Assembly: GCA_021839785.1 (NCBI GenBank)
Contig: JAKCAB010000785.1
Location: 1 to 6,824, forward strand
Origin: a bacterium
GTDB lineage: Bacteria > Verrucomicrobiota > Verrucomicrobiae > Limisphaerales > J093
Reading direction: 5' to 3'
Length of the DNA: 6,824 nucleotides
The notes beneath the pieces are model-generated. The model ran no database searches. It worked only from the letters and a program-made list of their open reading frames with translations, and had not been told where the DNA came from. This document shows positions 6,462-6,824 of this stretch, one piece after another. Within the stretch, counting starts at the first letter, position 1. Every line of letters begins with the position of its first letter. A program made the translations under genes and the position numbers.

Positions 6462-6824
6462 CTAGTGCCTCTGCGCCGCGAGGCGCACCTCCTCAATCTC
6501 TTGTTGTTTGCGCTTCCGCAATCCGTTCTTTCTGTCCCGCTTCCCGATCGGAATCTCCACATCCCAAAACTCCGCGGCTTCTATCATATCCATAGCGAGT
6601 AGGCTTGGACTGCCAAGATTAAGTTTCCTCTGGGGGCGTTGAGGCTCCACGCCAAGAGCGCGAATGACAGACGAAGCAACGGCGCGAGCGAGCGGTGGTG
6701 GAACGGAGTTCCCAATCTGCCTTGCTCCATGCCACTTGGTCACGTGGAATCGGAACCAGTCAGGATAGCCATGCAAACGCGCCATCTCGCGAACGGAGAC
6801 ACAGCGATCGTACTTGTAGTGAAT
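6462..6824 (-). CDS. DNA (cytosine-5) methyltransferase, C-terminal part (5' end beyond window)
   Basis: The open frame enters at the right edge and gives the last 120 residues of a cytosine-5 methyltransferase. Such enzymes transfer a methyl group from S-adenosylmethionine to C5 of cytosine in a specific DNA site, protecting it from the cognate restriction enzyme. Conserved motif IX is SVREMARLHGYPDWF (visible residues 10-24) and motif X is RQIGNSVPPPLA (35-46), which helps form the cofactor pocket. The catalytic PC loop and the target recognition domain lie outside the window, so completeness and specificity cannot be judged. After motif X comes a tail of about 74 residues that ends in a highly basic stretch (GKRDRKNGLRKRKQQ, starting near residue 93). 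ATG at 6785 is internal, because the frame and family similarity continue upstream of it (IHYKYDRCVSVRE). It is followed by the endonuclease gene after four bases, a typical restriction-modification pair. Confidence 0.93.
   Translation of the reverse strand: MHYKYDRCVSVREMARLHGYPDWFRFHVTKWHGARQIGNSVPPPLARAVASSVIRALGVEPQRPQRKLNLGSPSLLAMDMIEAAEFWDVEIPIGKRDRKNGLRKRKQQEIEEVRLAAQRH

Overview
The window looks like a piece of a high-GC bacterial chromosome. I infer Verrucomicrobia, in the broad Pedosphaera/Limisphaera-like sense. The reasons are the GC-rich intergenic mosaic at the left edge, built from short hairpins with three-base loops that I remember from such genomes, the absence of clear Shine-Dalgarno sequences before the high-GC genes, and a large secreted M14 peptidase next to a housekeeping gene. 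The assignment rests on recall and composition, not on a search. All recognised genes are on the minus strand, so they read from right to left.

Positions 1-480 hold no gene. They contain two copies of a 126-bp direct repeat (about 95% identical, offset exactly 297 bp) and several perfect short hairpins, lying just downstream of uvrC. Positions 481-2247 encode UvrC, the nuclease subunit of nucleotide excision repair, with all expected domains and catalytic residues plus a disordered-looking insertion of about 88 residues in its C-terminal nuclease domain. Only 37-38 bp separate it from the stop of the upstream gene (2286-5285), a roughly 999-residue exported zinc carboxypeptidase of the M14 family with a C-terminal amidotransferase-like domain. 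These two genes are probably cotranscribed, although their functions are unrelated.

Positions 5286-5662 are an intergenic boundary with a perfect 16-bp palindrome, a weak promoter candidate and an imperfect inverted repeat. At about 5640 the base composition drops from roughly 65-75% G+C to about 50%.

To the right lies a two-gene type II restriction-modification module, probably acquired horizontally. It consists of the C-terminal end of a DNA cytosine-5 methyltransferase (cut by the right window edge) followed after four bases by a PD-(D/E)XK-type restriction endonuclease gene. The endonuclease frame is continuous for 264 codons except for a single in-frame TAG at codon 48, inside a conserved-looking segment. 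TAG also ends two neighbouring genes here, so it is read as stop in this genome. The simplest reading is a recently inactivated restriction enzyme whose methyltransferase is retained. Readthrough, internal reinitiation and assembly error remain possible.
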